Below are positions 11,356 to 23,233 of a stretch of 64,000 bases of DNA, one piece after another (position 1 is the first letter of the stretch; each line of letters starts with the position of its first letter). The position numbers and the translations under genes were made by a program. The notes under the pieces were generated by a model that was given only the letters and a program-made list of their open reading frames with translations, was not told the DNA's origin and did no database searches. This DNA is from Ceratothoa steindachneri (lineage: Eukaryota; Arthropoda; Malacostraca; Isopoda; Cymothoidae), in the NCBI GenBank assembly GCA_963969495.1, contig OZ018321.1, positions 101,681,578-101,745,577 of the forward strand. The letters run 5' to 3'.

Positions 11356-11654
11356 TACATTTTCGAATTTTAAAGCGCTCAATCAGAGCTCGGATCCAGC
11401 TACAATACCAAATGTATATTCTCGGTTTAAAGAGGTAAAGGTTTGGGCTAGCGACTCGATGGCATGAACTTTTCCTACGAGGCCTTACAAGTAGCATCGA
11501 CTCAACAATGTCGCTCACTATGACCAGCACTATTTGTGCTCCAAACAAGTCCATCACATTGGCCCTTTACCTCACTACCCGGCACAGGAGGCAAGAGTTT
11601 CCAAGCTCCTTCACCGACCGAGTACACTGGGATTATCGTTCCTTTATTTACAAT
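11356..11654. other. Unassigned segment between LINE-A and minisatellite
   Basis: Short open frames exist on both strands, but none resembles a known family. The segment may be the distal part of the Gypsy element lying to its right on the minus strand. I cannot support that from motifs. Confidence 0.3.
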
Positions 11655-11913
11655 AGAAAAATACTGCATAATGGGGAGTATAACTTTCCATTTACAAAAT
11701 AGAGAATACTACAAACCAGGAAGTCTATCTTCCCATTTATTAAAGAGACTAATACAAAGCGGGAAGTCCATCTTCCCATTTAGGAAAGAGATTAATACAA
11801 AGCGGGAAGTCCATCTTCCCATGTACTAAAGAGATTAATACAAAGCGAAAAGTCCATCTTCCCATTTATGAAAGAGAAATAATACAAAGCAGGAAGTTTG
11901 TCTTCCCATTTAT
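11655..11913 (+). repeat. 43-bp minisatellite in which each unit is a hairpin
   Basis: Six units of 42-44 bases. The core is AAGAGATTAATACAAAGC followed by the dyad GGGAAGTCCATCTTCCC, a 6-bp stem with a 5-base loop. Dyads start at about 11674 (decayed), 11719, 11761, 11804, 11847 and 11891. Units 3 and 4 are perfect. Outer units carry substitutions mainly in one arm. No coding role is supported. Confidence 0.9.
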
Positions 11914-12040
11914 ATGGTTCAATGTGTGAACCGTTTAAATCTTTTATTCAAATGTTTTACTTTCTTCGACCCCCACAGTACTACGGCACGAGAACACGGA
12001 GTGTTTAATACATAAATAATGTCTTCGCCTTACAATTATA

Positions 12041-12043
<3 letters not shown>

Positions 12044-12128
<85 letters not shown>
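12044..12128. repeat. (TA)n microsatellite
   Basis: Uninterrupted TA tract of about 85 bases, just beyond the 3' end of the Gypsy pol fragment. Confidence 0.95.
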
Positions 12129-12131
<3 letters not shown>

Positions 12132-12239
12132 AAACATAATTTAATATGCGATGACGTATTCAAAAATAACGGTATAAGGGATTTCTCCCAAATTTTACGC
12201 GTATACCGGAATGAGTATAAACGCTCGATTCACTACCAT

Positions 12240-14310
12240 TATCCCGGGTATTTGGAACAGATTCCATGTAACTCTAATTTTTGCCACTAACTTCCGATGA
12301 TACTTCCTCATTTTGCTGCGCGGCATCTAATTCTAAACGACTATTTACAAAGGGTTGATTGTTTGATGATCGCGAACAGTTTCTATTTCTCTCATTAAAT
12401 ACACTAGGCAATATAGTGGGTTTCACTCTGTCTATAGACATCGTGTTCTGATGGCCATCCCGAGATTCTAACATAAAAACTTTGTCGTCGCGTTCGACGA
12501 TCAACACGACCTACACATGCCCGGCGTCACTTAATTTCTTGGGTAGAAAAGTTTTCGGAACCGAGTGCAGGTGGCTTTCAGAGTTTGTGTCAAATCTATC
12601 TGCGACATGGTCTTCGCTAGTTTAGAGATGAATTTCGAGTCAGCTTTGGATGAAGAAGAGGCGGCCAAGGGCTTTGGACAAAGAAGGGTCGTCCCTCTGA
12701 CTGCTGTGAAGGGTGAAAAAACCAGAATCATTAGGCAAGGACTGGAAGCCCAGAATAACGATCGGTAGGGCCATTAACCATCCTTGTCAGCGAGCCATTA
12801 TAGAGCTCTTCAAAGTCCGATGCAACCTTTCCATGATCCCGTTAGTGATAGGTCTATAAGCCTTGGTTTGCAGGCGATGGAAACCAACGAATGATGATAA
12901 TTCTTTGAAGAGTTCAGAGTCGAATTGCGCTTCTCTGTCGGTGAACACGTATAAAGGAACGCCAAACTTGGATATCCAGCCGCCCAAGAAAGCTAAAGCA
13001 ATCGTTGTAGCACTAATTTCTGGAATGGGTATTGCTTCAATCCACCTGCTGGCTCTGTCTATGCATCGGTTATAAGTGGGGTATGACTACCAAGGCAGGG
13101 TACACGGCAGGAGTGGACCAACTATATCAATATGGACGGTCTCAAATCTCGATCTGGACATACTAATAGGCAGGACTGGGGACTTATTGTGGCAATTTCC
13201 TTGAGCAGATTGACAAGAGAGGCATTAACGAGTCCACGCACGTATGTATATCTCTGTCCATATTGGGCCAGAAATACCTCGCTTTCAACAGCCGAAGCGA
13301 TGCCTTTATTCCTGGATGTGATATATTATGAAATTGCTCTAAAATGGTTGATCTGCAGGGTGAAAGAACAAACTGTCGTGGGTATTTAGATGTTACCTCA
13401 TACCAGAGTTAGGAATCACCGGGAAAGAGAAATGCCTTCAGTCCAGATCGATATAACTTTCCTTTTTCACCATGCTCTTGTGCTGCTACCAAAGAACGGA
13501 GATCAAATGCCACGGGCTGGGGAGACCCATCCACCTTCTGATGGAGCGCAGCACCACTGCAAATTCAGAGCTGTCCGTCACCAACTGGTATGGAGAGTCA
13601 TTGGATAATAGGTGGCGTAACTTAAGGGAGTTTGCCAGGGCCTCCTCAGTAGCCTCAAATGCTTCCCATGCAGCGTCATTCCATACAAGTTGACGAGCCT
13701 TAGGTTGAAGCCGTTGGTAAGGGCATCTCGGTGATCTCGAAGACCTTCCTAGCTGGAGTGCATAGTCTTGAAGCTTAGACGTGGTGGCCCGAGAAGTCGA
13801 TTTCTTCTTTCATGAACTCGCGCTTTTCCATAGAAATTCAAAGGTTGTTTTCTGCCAATATTTTGAAGACTTGATCCAAATACTCCACATGCTTGTCTAT
13901 ATTTTCTGAAAATATTAAAATATCGTTGACATACACAAAAACGAAGGCCAAGCCTCTAAATAAATTGTCCATATGGGTTTGGAAGGTGCAACTAACATTC
14001 TTTATAACAAACGGTAGCCTTAAAAAAGCACACAACCCAAAGGGAGTTGAGACAGCAGTCTTCTCAATGTCCGCTGGGTTCATTGGAATCTGGTGGTAGG
14101 CTCGAAATAAATCCAGGCGGGAGAAAACTGTCTTGGCAGGGGATATCTGTCTGCTTTGGTTATCTCATTGAGAGATCGAAAGTCACCCATAACTCTATAC
14201 TCGACTGGGATCTTCTTCTGCGCCATTTGAATGGGTGAAGACCATGAAGATTTCGACGGCCGTACCACACCTTCTTTCAACACAGTCTCGAAAGTTGCTT
14301 TTGCAATTTA
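12240..14310 (-). pseudogene. Ty3/Gypsy pol: RT, RNase H, integrase, decayed
   Basis: Read on the minus strand. RT starts near 14310 (EGVVRPSKSSWSSP, then [10 protein letters not shown]), continues as [14 protein letters not shown] and the palm motif [11 protein letters not shown] near 13930, where YVDD has become YVND. RNase H follows (PYQLVTDSSEFAV near 13590), then a His-containing HNISHPGIKAS block near 13320 and integrase core blocks (FGVPLYVFTDREAQF and AYRPITNGIMERLHRTLK at 12787-12987). The C-terminal tail has a NTMSIDRVKPTIL motif typical of Gypsy integrases (12274-12507). Many stops and frameshifts. No protease or zinc knuckle is seen, because the region between gag and RT is occupied by the uncharacterised family. 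No 3' LTR matching the 17.2 kb segment was found. Confidence 0.85.
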
Positions 14311-15770
14311 TAGTTAAGTGACATACGGCATCCCATTTCTTTATAAGATTGAAGAAGGTTTTCCATGCCATCTCTGTATGCAGGTGATTTGTTGATGCCC
14401 AGAAAGTTTGCACATAACCACTTGAAGGCTAGCCATGCATTTAGTTCAAGATAAGTGAGGGTCTTCTTGAAGCCAGGGTCTGCTAAAACCTCCTTGATTT
14501 GTGTTCCCACAAATATGCCTGCTTTTAGTTTTCCCGCGCTCAGTTGTGGAAATTTTTTGAACAGATATCGGAATCCCTGAGACTTGTCCGTAGCCTTTGC
14601 TTTCACGAAGTTTTTTATTAGACCTAGTTTCAAATAAAGAGGTGGCAGATGTATTTTCTGAGGCTCTACCAGGGGAACATATTGAACACTGCTTATTCCA
14701 GGCTCATATGTAGATCGAAGTGGCTAGTCACGCTTGTCATAATGTTTTGCTGTGGCACAGCTATCCCACAGGTATAGGAAGCAACAGTACTTCGTGAATC
14801 CTCCTAGCATACCCATTAGCATGCCTATGACATTTAGATCACCACAAATGTACCACTGATAGGCTTGGTAGTTTATGGCTTTAAGAAGAATATCCATATT
14901 GTCATATGTCCCATTAAGGTAGACAGAATGGCCAATAGGAATAGAAGGCTTTACATTGCCATTGTGCAAAAGAACAGCTTTCAGACTTGTCTTAGAAGCA
15001 TCAATAAAGAGATGCCAGTCAGATGCCTCCTATGTATGTGACAAGGCTTAGAACAATCCATTTATATCATAGCAGTAGCAGAGAGGTCAATCAACTGTGA
15101 AGAATGAACTTAAATAACGATTACGCTTTCTAAATTAACTCACATGCACAGTTTTCTCGAGTAAGAATATTTCCTGTAGTCGAGATGCTAGAAGTTCTGC
15201 TTTCACCTTTAACAGTGACAAATCGCTCACAAGATCATTCAAATCTTCCTGAGTAAATAACTTTGGCTCAGAGTTAGCATCATCATATTCAACACCCGCA
15301 TCTAATGTGCATGCACCTTCAGTACTGCTATCATCACTCATATCATCAGGTACGAGGCCATCATCAGGTGGAACTGGAATTGGCAAAGATACATCATGTG
15401 GAACTGGTCTGCACGTCGAATCCATAGTTGGATAAACAATTTGGTACTTGTTCTTTGCAGAAAACCCTTTTGTGGTCACACTGCATAAATAACAATCTTT
15501 GATATGATCTCTGGACTCTCTCCATATCATAGAAATAGCAAAGGGCATTGAAACTTTCTTTTTATTAGTCCAGTCACGTAATCCATTAGAGCAGGAAGTT
15601 CAAATTTGGTGTGGTGCCCATGCTTTATCTTGGTCACACAGAGGGCAACCGAAGTAGAGTTTGTACATTTTCTTTATATCATTTGTGATAGTACGCTGCT
15701 GAAATTTTGTTGTAAAATGCCCACATACATAGTATAATTTATCTGGATGATTTTTGTACTCTCGAGTCAT
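14310..15770 (-). pseudogene. Uncharacterised zinc-finger/DDE-like family, copy 2
   Basis: The most complete copy. From an ATG at 15770 on the minus strand it reads HPDKLYYVCGHF, YKLYFGCPLCDQDKAWAPH, MPFAISMIWRESRDH, CYLC and KGFSAKNKYQIVYP. An acidic linker follows, then ELLASRLQE, DWHLFIDASKTSLKAVLLHN (Asp codon at 15000-15002), YQWYICGDLNVIGMLMGM (Asp codon at 14838-14840), YTKYCCFLYLWDS, LPPLYLKLGLIKNFVKA, AGIFVGTQIKEVL and KEMGCRMSL. It breaks off near 14315, directly at the start of Gypsy RT, so the EHGER block is lost. About five stops, few frameshifts. The N-terminal Cys clusters suggest zinc binding. Function unproven. Confidence 0.75.
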
Positions 15771-16444
15771 TGTCACATGAGAAACATGAAAGCATAAAAC
15801 AGAATTATAAATAATTGCACAAAGTATGCATGCGGGTTACAAATGTAAATGAATTCTTCTCTGTACGCCTTTAACCAGCAAGAACTTACGAAGCATCTAG
15901 TTTGCTCAACTTAGCAGTACAATAATGATGCATGCGATAGAGGAATACCAGTAATATACTACATTTTATAATCGCAGGCGGCCATTTTGAATTTTTGGCA
16001 TATTTTATAAACGGTAAGTGCTAGAGCAAAACAGAAGGCAGATTAGTATTCATCATGGAAAATGCATTTAGAAAAGTATAGTAAGGTTTCAGATGAAAAA
16101 TGTGTGTTGACCAGTGTAATTAATGAGATCACTGGTTCGCTTGACTGCTTTACTTTAGAAACAGCGATAGTGAGAAGAGTCAACACGCCGGTCGTCGCAT
16201 TTCAGTGGCCTGTCGATCTCGTTTTCCGAGGGGATTTGGGAAGACGGGCTAGACGATGAATGCATTTGAATGTCCTCACCTTGCTTTGGCCAAATGTATC
16301 ACGGTTTACAGTACTTCGCACTCGACTCAAAGTATAAGTGTGAACGGCACACCACTATTTTTTTTATTACGACGGAAGGGGCGTAACCCTAACTGTATAT
16401 CTTTTAAGTAATTTTTATAATTATTATGCACAAACCTAAATTTA
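15771..16444. other. Unassigned segment upstream of copy 2
   Basis: Lies between the ATG of copy 2 and the Gypsy gag, both on the minus strand. Could hold the 5' leader of copy 2 or a decayed gag-pol junction. A plus-strand open frame at 16062-16259 resembles nothing known. Confidence 0.3.
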
Positions 16445-17075
16445 ATTACCACAAGGATATACACCGACAGGCACTGAACGCAAATTTTTAAATTGCACAT
16501 TATTTACTGGCTGGTTGACACTAAGAGCAATTATATCGGGGAACGCACCATTATTACTAGTTTCCCTATTATTTATATTATAACACTGTGCGTTGTAAAA
16601 CGGCATGAGCTCATCAGCTAGTTTTCCAAATTGGGCAAGAGTTAAGTCCTTTTGTGTGGCGATGATGGGGGCGATGTTTAGAGGTAAAGACTAGATGAAC
16701 TTGTATCTCACCAAGTCTTTCCAAACTCCAACTTGCAGAGCTGTCTTCCTTAGTTCTTCGTCTAGATTTACCGAAGCTCGTCCGGTCTGCGGAGAAGACG
16801 CGATTAACTTCTCAAAGAGCTCAGGTTTAGACCCTCTCGAAAAGTCACACAATTTCTGTTCGTAGGAGTGAGTAATTATGTAGCGAGAGGACCGCAGCTG
16901 GGAGACAATCGATTGTTTTGGGAGGCAACGCAGCCAGAATATCAGCAAATTTAGTTTCTCGTTGTATCCTTGAGATGTGAAATTGCGCCTCCACAATTTT
17001 GAACCATCCTGAGACGGTTGCTTCATTAAAAACAGGAAGTCTGATGGAGATTGCGCTCACGAGTTCCACTTATTG
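16445..17075 (-). pseudogene. Ty3/Gypsy gag (capsid region)
   Basis: Minus-strand frames read LPVFNEATVSGWFKIVEAQF, ADILAALPPKTIDCLP, FSRGSKPELFEKLI, VNLDEELRKTALQVGVWKDL and LTLAQFGKLADELM. This order (W-x-F-x-x-x-E-x-x-F, then sLPP, then a leucine-rich helix series and 'FGKLAD') is that of arthropod Gypsy gag capsid domains. Frame changes near 16850-16890 and at least one stop make it non-functional. The element's pol lies at 12240-14310 on the same strand. Confidence 0.75.
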
Positions 17076-17149
17076 GTGTGGAAGAAAATAAGGAGCTTGT
17101 TGCCCGCTTTGTGAATCCACTTAGTTGTATGATCACGTTTCGTTAGACG

Positions 17150-17360
17150 AAGAGAGGTCACCGTTATAGGTGCTGGATAACGATTTCTCTCTCGTCGTGT
17201 GGTAGGCTGGTTTATGTGATCAACGAACTTCCTTAGAATAAAGGAAAATATATAGCTGGATTATTTATTTCTTGGTAAATAGCTGGAAAAACCTCGAAAT
17301 GGCGAACAGATATGACAAATTCTTTCTTCTTGAATAATAATGATTGCTAACTCCTTTTTC
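17150..17360 (-). mobile_element. Probable Gypsy 5' LTR fragment
   Basis: Located just upstream (minus-strand sense) of gag and repeated at 4640-4840 with about the same length, consistent with an LTR. The exact ends (TG...CA), target duplication and primer-binding site could not be fixed by eye. Confidence 0.5.
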
Positions 17361-17599
17361 CACAAAAATACACCTATATAAATAGTCATTCTATTTACTC
17401 ATAATTGAAAAAAATTCAACCAATCAGCATTTGGATACATTTAATTATCATACTTATGTTAATTTTTGAAATGACAGACCTCAGCGTTAGCAAATTGATC
17501 GATCAGCTTTAAGACATAAGCACTGCAATGATTGACTAATCAGCGTCAAGATAGATTTAAAAAGTTAATAACGCTCAAACTGTTTGCATGTAAACACGG
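17361..17599. other. Short AT-rich spacer
   Basis: Between the LTR-like fragment and the 5' truncation point of LINE-B. Nothing recognised. Confidence 0.4.
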
Positions 17600-19630
17600 T
17601 ATTATTCCAGATTCCGGTTCCTCTCAGCGAAAGCTACGCCTCGGCCGACTGGGAACGCTACGGAGAAATCCTAGGCGTATTTGAACCAGCCGACCTAAGC
17701 GAGGCTACTCTAGAGGAGAGTAACGGGGAGCTGGAAAGGATAACAGCCCTCATGATCGAGGCTGACCGCGAGTGTCTACCCATGATAGAGTACAAGAATC
17801 ATCCACAACCTCGTTGGACCGAGGAGATGAAAGAGATTGTTAGGGAGCACAGGGAGGTGTATGTGGAGATAAGAAGAGCGGGTACAAATCGGGAGCGAAG
17901 CTCGCTGCTGCCTCGTCTGCGCAATTAGCTAAAGCTGGCTATTAACCAACAGCAAGCTGAGATCTGGAACAGCCTAATAGCCAGGATGGACAGCGAGGTG
18001 GTGTCTGATCAATTCTGGCACTTAGTGAGGAAATTAAAAGGACTACCAATTACATTGAATACCCGCATTAAGGAGGGCGAGGACTACTTGGAGGATTCGG
18101 CAGTCCTGGAGGAAAGATTCTGCACGTTCTGGAAGAAAATCTTCTCAATAACACCAGAGGACGATGCGGAATTTGACCAGGAATTCGAAGACCATCTGAT
18201 GAAAGAACTCAACCAGATCATACATCGAACGCACCCACGAGCCTACCTTGACGAAGGGAGGGAAATGGCAGACCATAGCCGACCAATAACAACGAAAGAG
18301 GTCATGGAATTCATAAAAACCTTTAAACATAAGGCGCCAGGCTGGACGGGCATCACTAAAAACAATCTGGTCCATGCCCCCCGGCAGTTCATTTAGGGAA
18401 TCACTAAAATCTTAAACGCTGCCCTGAATACGGGCCACTTCCCTGATGGGTTAAAAATGGCTAAAGTCATTTTTATCCCTAAAGAGAACAAGCCCCCCCG
18501 ATCAACTGGTGAACTACAGGCCAATATCCCGCCTTGAGTTTGTAGGCAAAGTCTATGAAAAGCTTCTAGCCAACAGGCTACAAGATCAGCTGACTAAGCT
18601 TGAAGCTCACAACCCTCAGCAGCACGGGTTCCGCAGGAGGAGGGGGACTGACACAGCCCTTTCCATCCTCACCGAAAAGCTAGCCCGCTGTAAAGCTGAA
18701 GGGAAGTACGTAGATGTAGTGTTGCGAGATGTTCAGAAGGCCTTCGATAAGGTTTGGCTGAGAGGTCTACAATTCCAGATCTTAGGCTTCCAGCTAAGCC
18801 CTATCCTGGAAAGGGTCCTCTGTGATTACATCATCGAGAGAAAAGCTCAAATTTCGATCAGGCGCAATAGAGGACCCATATTTAAACTAGAGGCGGGGGT
18901 TCCACAAGGTAGCTGTCTGAGTCCTCTGTTGTTTCTTGTGTACACGTTGGACTTACCTGCTCCAGTCGGGGAGGATGTGATGTACATGCAGTTTGCAGAT
19001 GACATCACTCAAATCATCCTCATTTCCTATAGAAACGCTGGAGTTCAAGCAAGGAAGATAGTTACCGAAATCGATTACATCAACAGATTCGAGAGAAAGT
19101 GGAAATTTAAAACTAACCGCCGAAAGTTTCAGATCCTTCCAATGAACCGCCGGAAAAGAGACGACGTCATCATCAGGGACGAGTTTAACCCGTACTCCAA
19201 CGAGGGTAAAGTCCCGGGTTTGCGCATCACCTCAACGGAGTATAAGGCGCACATCAACAGCCGAATCTCCCTAGCCAAAAGCGAGCTTCGAAAAATATGC
19301 AGGTTCAGAAACCTCAGCGCCAGAAACATCACAAAGCTGTATAATATCCTGGTGCGACCAGTACTGGTGTACCCTGCAGTGGTTATGCGGGCAGCTAGTT
19401 CAACCTCTCTCAGATTTATGCAGAGAGTCTAGAACAAAGCTACCCTGCTGATAGCTAGCGCGAGCAGAATGGACTATAATCGGCAGACGGAACTGCACGC
19501 AAGAGCAGGACTTCAGCCACTGAATAGAGTCCTCCAGAGGCTAGGGAGAAAGACCTGGGAAAAAGTCGAGAACGAAATCCTCCCGCAGATAGAAGCGGAC
19601 CTGGAAATACCGCAGCAAGCAATTGGATGA
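17600..19630 (+). pseudogene. LINE-B ORF2: reverse transcriptase, best preserved of the array
   Basis: 5'-truncated in the endonuclease-RT linker (YASADWERYGEILGVF, aligned to the same linker of LINE-A and LINE-D). A frame at 17986-18396 ends in KHKAPGWTGIT, the first RT block. After a frame change the 307-codon open frame 18509-19432 carries NYRPISRLEFVGKVYEK, QQHGFRRRRGTDTALS, VLRDVQKAFDKVW, GVPQGSCLSPLLF and an intact catalytic FADDITQII, then KWKFKTNRRKFQ. The tail runs to about 19630 after a TAG at 19430. GC content is higher than in the neighbouring LINEs. An intact FADD with only a few lesions suggests it is younger than LINE-A, D and E. Confidence 0.85.
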
Positions 19631-20300
19631 GCTACAAGGAGACCTCTATTCCCTAGTGGAAGACTGTGCTCCCGGGAAAATCAAGTAGCCTTATACAGAT
19701 AATAAAAATTTTAATACCCTACCGTACGCAAGAAAAGGACGACAAAAAGACTCCATGATATAGACTCCGCAAATGAATATATAAAAGAGGCGAAGTGCCC
19801 AAATAATAATAAAAAGACAAATTAAAAAAGGCGAAGTGCCCAAATGTAAAAAGGACAACAGTAACCAATAAATAGATCAAAAGAGGCGAAATGCCCAAAT
19901 ACAAGACAAATTTATAAATAAAAAGAGGCGTAGTGCCCAACACAAATGAAACAAAATAAATAAAATAATTAAACCGAAATGGGGCGTAATGCCCACAAAA
20001 AGCGAAATTAAACAAAAATTAAACATAATAAAAATAAAAACAAAGCTAAAGAGTTAGCAAAAATATAATTGAAAGGCTTGAATGCCTAACGACGGAAGAA
20101 TTAGATTTATATAGAGAAATTTATTTATATATATATAATTAAAGAAAAACGTTAAAAATAACGAAATAAGCAAACAAAGGCAAGAGTAGTTAACAACTAC
20201 AAAAATGTTAGCTAAACGCTGACACCAACGAAGTGGAGGATCAAGAGAGAAACAGAAAAAAGCAAAATGCCTGGGACGCCCTCTGCACCAGAGCAAATAC
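19631..20300 (+). mobile_element. LINE-B 3' UTR with serial GGCG-GCCC mini-hairpins
   Basis: Holds five copies of a 12-base dyad GGCGAAGTGCCC or close variants at 19789, 19830, 19885, 19927 and 19983 (spacing 41, 55, 42 and 56), then GGCTTGAATGCC at 20075-20086, the hairpin also seen in LINE-C, D and F. AAATACAAATTTTC near 20293 is shared with LINE-A and LINE-F 3' UTRs, marking the likely 3' terminus. Confidence 0.75.
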
Positions 20301-20640
20301 AAATTTTCCTCATATCTATCTACATCTACTACACATTTTCACCACTTATTACATCAATCAATCAATCGATCAATCGATCAACTCACTTGACGTGCATACA
20401 TAAAGTTTTATCACCAAATAATATTCGTGCTTTTCGGAATTCTTACGGTAAAAGCAAGGCCACGAGAGCCAAGCCAGCCAATTTTAAAAACAGCCTTATG
20501 GTTGTCTTTGTAGAGAGTTAATACCACCATTTTCATCTGGCACGCAAAGCCGACATGAGCGCTTAATCACCCTACATCGTTCCCCGCCTGCGAGCACCGT
20601 CCAATCGTGGACCTGGACTGCTCATAACCCTCGTCCCAAC
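20301..20640 (+). other. Junction between LINE-B and LINE-C
   Basis: Includes a short (TCAA)n/(TCGA)n stretch near 20352-20380 that may be a LINE tail or target site. No coding block recognised. Confidence 0.4.
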
Positions 20641-21440
20641 TATGCCAGTCGAATGTGATATGACATAATTGGGGGAATTAGCGGAAGCTGGTCTGAGGAG
20701 TAGCCCACAGTCGAAATCAATTTCAAAGGCTGACCGGGAAAAGGAACGGACTGCGAAATTGGTTGATTTAGCTTGTAGCTTTATCGATGGAGGTTACCAT
20801 CCATGATCATAGAAGGAGAAACAAGCGTATCTATGCTATGGATGATGCAATCGCGAATTTAAAACTCCCAAAATAAGCGGCATTCCCGGGTGAAAGAAGT
20901 TGATTCGGCCTTCATCTATCATCAAGTTCGCCATAATTCACTCCTTAGGAGGATCCCTTCCCGGGCTCATCCCTCCATCATCCATTACCCCATCAATTGC
21001 AGTACTGGTTCACGGAAGCAAGGGTCGCACTATGGTGGGGAACACCCCTATTCTGAATTTACATCTCGCTCACCTTAACACATAACTCCTTTCACATTAA
21101 ACTCATTCACATAACACAATTAGAAAAAGAAGACTAGGATAAAAAGAAAGGACGAACTTGGAACAAAGATCTCACCCTTCCTTCAGGGGAGATGGATATA
21201 ACGAAGAGAGTCCCCCTCAGGTGGCTCTCCGGCCATGCAGTGTCAGCCAAAGCTCAGGTGTGCTTGGTTCTATTTGAGGAACTTAAGTTTGCATTGATCC
21301 GTTTGATCAACGTAACCAACTGTTACATAGCTATCTGCTCGGAAACGAAGGTCATGGGCGGAATACTCTCCCCACGAGGTACGGAAGCCCTAAAAAGATC
21401 GGGTTTGAGGCACGAGAACATCCTGCGATATAATGTACCA
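20641..21440 (+). pseudogene. LINE-C ORF1 remnant
   Basis: The start of this segment (ACTATGCCAGTC..., then GGTCTGAGGAGTAGCCCACAG) aligns with 29015-29085 upstream of LINE-E, so both LINEs share an N-terminal ORF1 module. 21192-21420 reads TKRVPLRWLSGHAVS and CSETKVMGGILSPRGTEALK, matching LINE-E ORF1 (TKRVPLRTIQGENVP and CAETKHVDRLLSEEG). The rest of ORF1 and the whole endonuclease are missing. At about 21440 the sequence jumps into the ORF2 linker, an internal deletion of well over 1 kb compared with LINE-D. Confidence 0.6.
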
Positions 21441-23233
21441 TATGAGAGAAATAAAGGAAAGATTAAAAATCCTAATTTACGAACAAGAGGAGAAATGGAA
21501 TGAAGCTATCGAAGAACTAGAATGTGGAGCAACACCGAAAGAATTCTGGGCGAAAATAAGGAGAATGTGAGTAAAACTACAGAAGAAAAAGATGGAATTA
21601 GTTGAAGACCACGGTGAAATTAAATCAGAGTACAATGAAATGGAGGAGATTCTCAGGCAATACTGGAAACAGATTTTCAGAATCAGTGAAGAAGAAAATG
21701 AAGGCTCCGTCATAGATTTTGAAAATCAGATTATAGACGAAGTCATTGAGAGGACTCATCCTAACCACCAAGTGGACAGGGAGGGAGAAGAAGAAGAAAG
21801 AGTGACGCAAGAAGAACTAGAAAGCGCGCTCCCTTCCTTTAAGCAAAAAGCCTTCAGGACGGTCAGGTTTGACAAAGTTAAACTTCGTCAAAGCATCGAT
21901 ATGCTAGTGAGAATGTTTACTTAACATCTTTACTCCTTGCCTAAATGTAGGCTACTTTCCCGACGCATACAAAACGACAAAAAATATTTTTATTGCCAAA
22001 CCTGGAAAGCCAACGACGAGAAAGGAGAGTTATCGCCCAATATCCCTTCTATAAATTAGAAGAAAACTCTTAGAGAAAATACTGCACAGTAGACTCGTCG
22101 AGCACATGAAGGAAAATTCGCTCTACAACTAACAGCAATATGGCTTCAGAAAAAAGAGAAGCACCAAGATGGCACTAAATGTCATCACAGAAAAGATTGC
22201 TCAAGCAAAGAAAAACAGGAGCTATATCGACAAAGTATGCAGGTACGTTTCAAAGGCATTCGATAAAGTATGGCTATAGGGGATACAATACAAGATCCTT
22301 CAGCTGGGTTTAAGCGCAATACTTGAAAAAATCCTCGGTGATTATGCCATGGAGAGGTCGGCCTACATCAGTATAGGGCGCACGGACGGTCCCACCTTTA
22401 ATCTACAGGTAGGATTGCCTCAAGGTGGGTGCTTCAGTCCAACAGTATACTCGATATCTACGGCCGACATACCAAAGCCAACCTACCCTACTAGCCTAAA
22501 TATCCAGTTCGCGGACGATAGAAGTCAACTCATAGTGAGTGGATATAGAAACGCGCCTTGGCAAGCAAGTATGACTGCCGAGGAAATAAGAAAAATCAAC
22601 GTTTATGAATCAAAATGGAAAATCCGAACTAATGGAGACAAATTCAAGATCGTCCCATTAGGAAGAAGAAAAACGGCAGATGTGAGAGCGGGGCATACGC
22701 GTTATCCCTACACGAACGAATCCAATGTACTCGGGATGGAGGTCACTTCTAACGGGTAGATGAAGCACTTTACAGAACGGATCCAAAAAATATCTTCGTC
22801 AGTCAGAACCCTCTACAGCTTCAGAAACCTCAGCCAAAAGAATAAAAAGAAACTGTATCTTACGCTAGTCAGACCCACTCTCATCTATCCCTCAGCATCT
22901 CTGTTCGGAGTCTCTAAAACAGCAAAAAAAGAAATGTATAAGATACAAAATAAGTGTATGTATCTCATCCCCAATACACGAAGGAGGGACAGGAGGAAGC
23001 AAGTAGATATGTACAGAGTGGTGGACATCAAACCGCTCAATACGATCTTAAAGGAAAGAGCGTCAGATATGAAAGAGAAAATTACAATGTATAGCAATGA
23101 GGAAATTAGAGCATTCATTGCAAAAAAAAACAACAAGGGACCAGTCGCGCAAGATTCCCAAGCAGCGTCAGCAAGCTTGGAGACGCAATTGTACCATTTT
23201 TTGCATAGGAAAAAAACTATCGACCAAAACTGA
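21441..23233 (+). pseudogene. LINE-C ORF2: linker and reverse transcriptase
   Basis: Linker block EEKWNEAIEELECGATPKEF, then VIERTHPNHQVDR, then a frameshifted RT. The frame 22349-22759 reads LPQGGCFSPTVY and QFADDRSQLIV (catalytic FADD kept), then KWKIRTNGDKFKIV. The C-terminal thumb follows at 22760-23233 (LYSFRNLSQKNKKKLYLTLV, LIPNTRRRDRRKQVDMYRV). Stops at 22279 and 22757 and several frameshifts inactivate it. Confidence 0.8.

Noticed and set aside
11655..11913. CRISPR-like array (regular spacing of a dyad repeat)
   Set aside because: The whole 43-base unit is repeated with no unique spacers, and the context is eukaryotic.
19719..20302. Minus-strand open frames over the LINE-B 3' UTR
   Set aside because: Low-complexity Phe/Tyr/Leu shadows of A-rich 3' UTR sequence.
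20352..20380. (TCAA)/(TCGA) repeat as an origin or regulatory array
   Set aside because: Too short; most simply a LINE tail or target microsatellite at the LINE-B/LINE-C junction.
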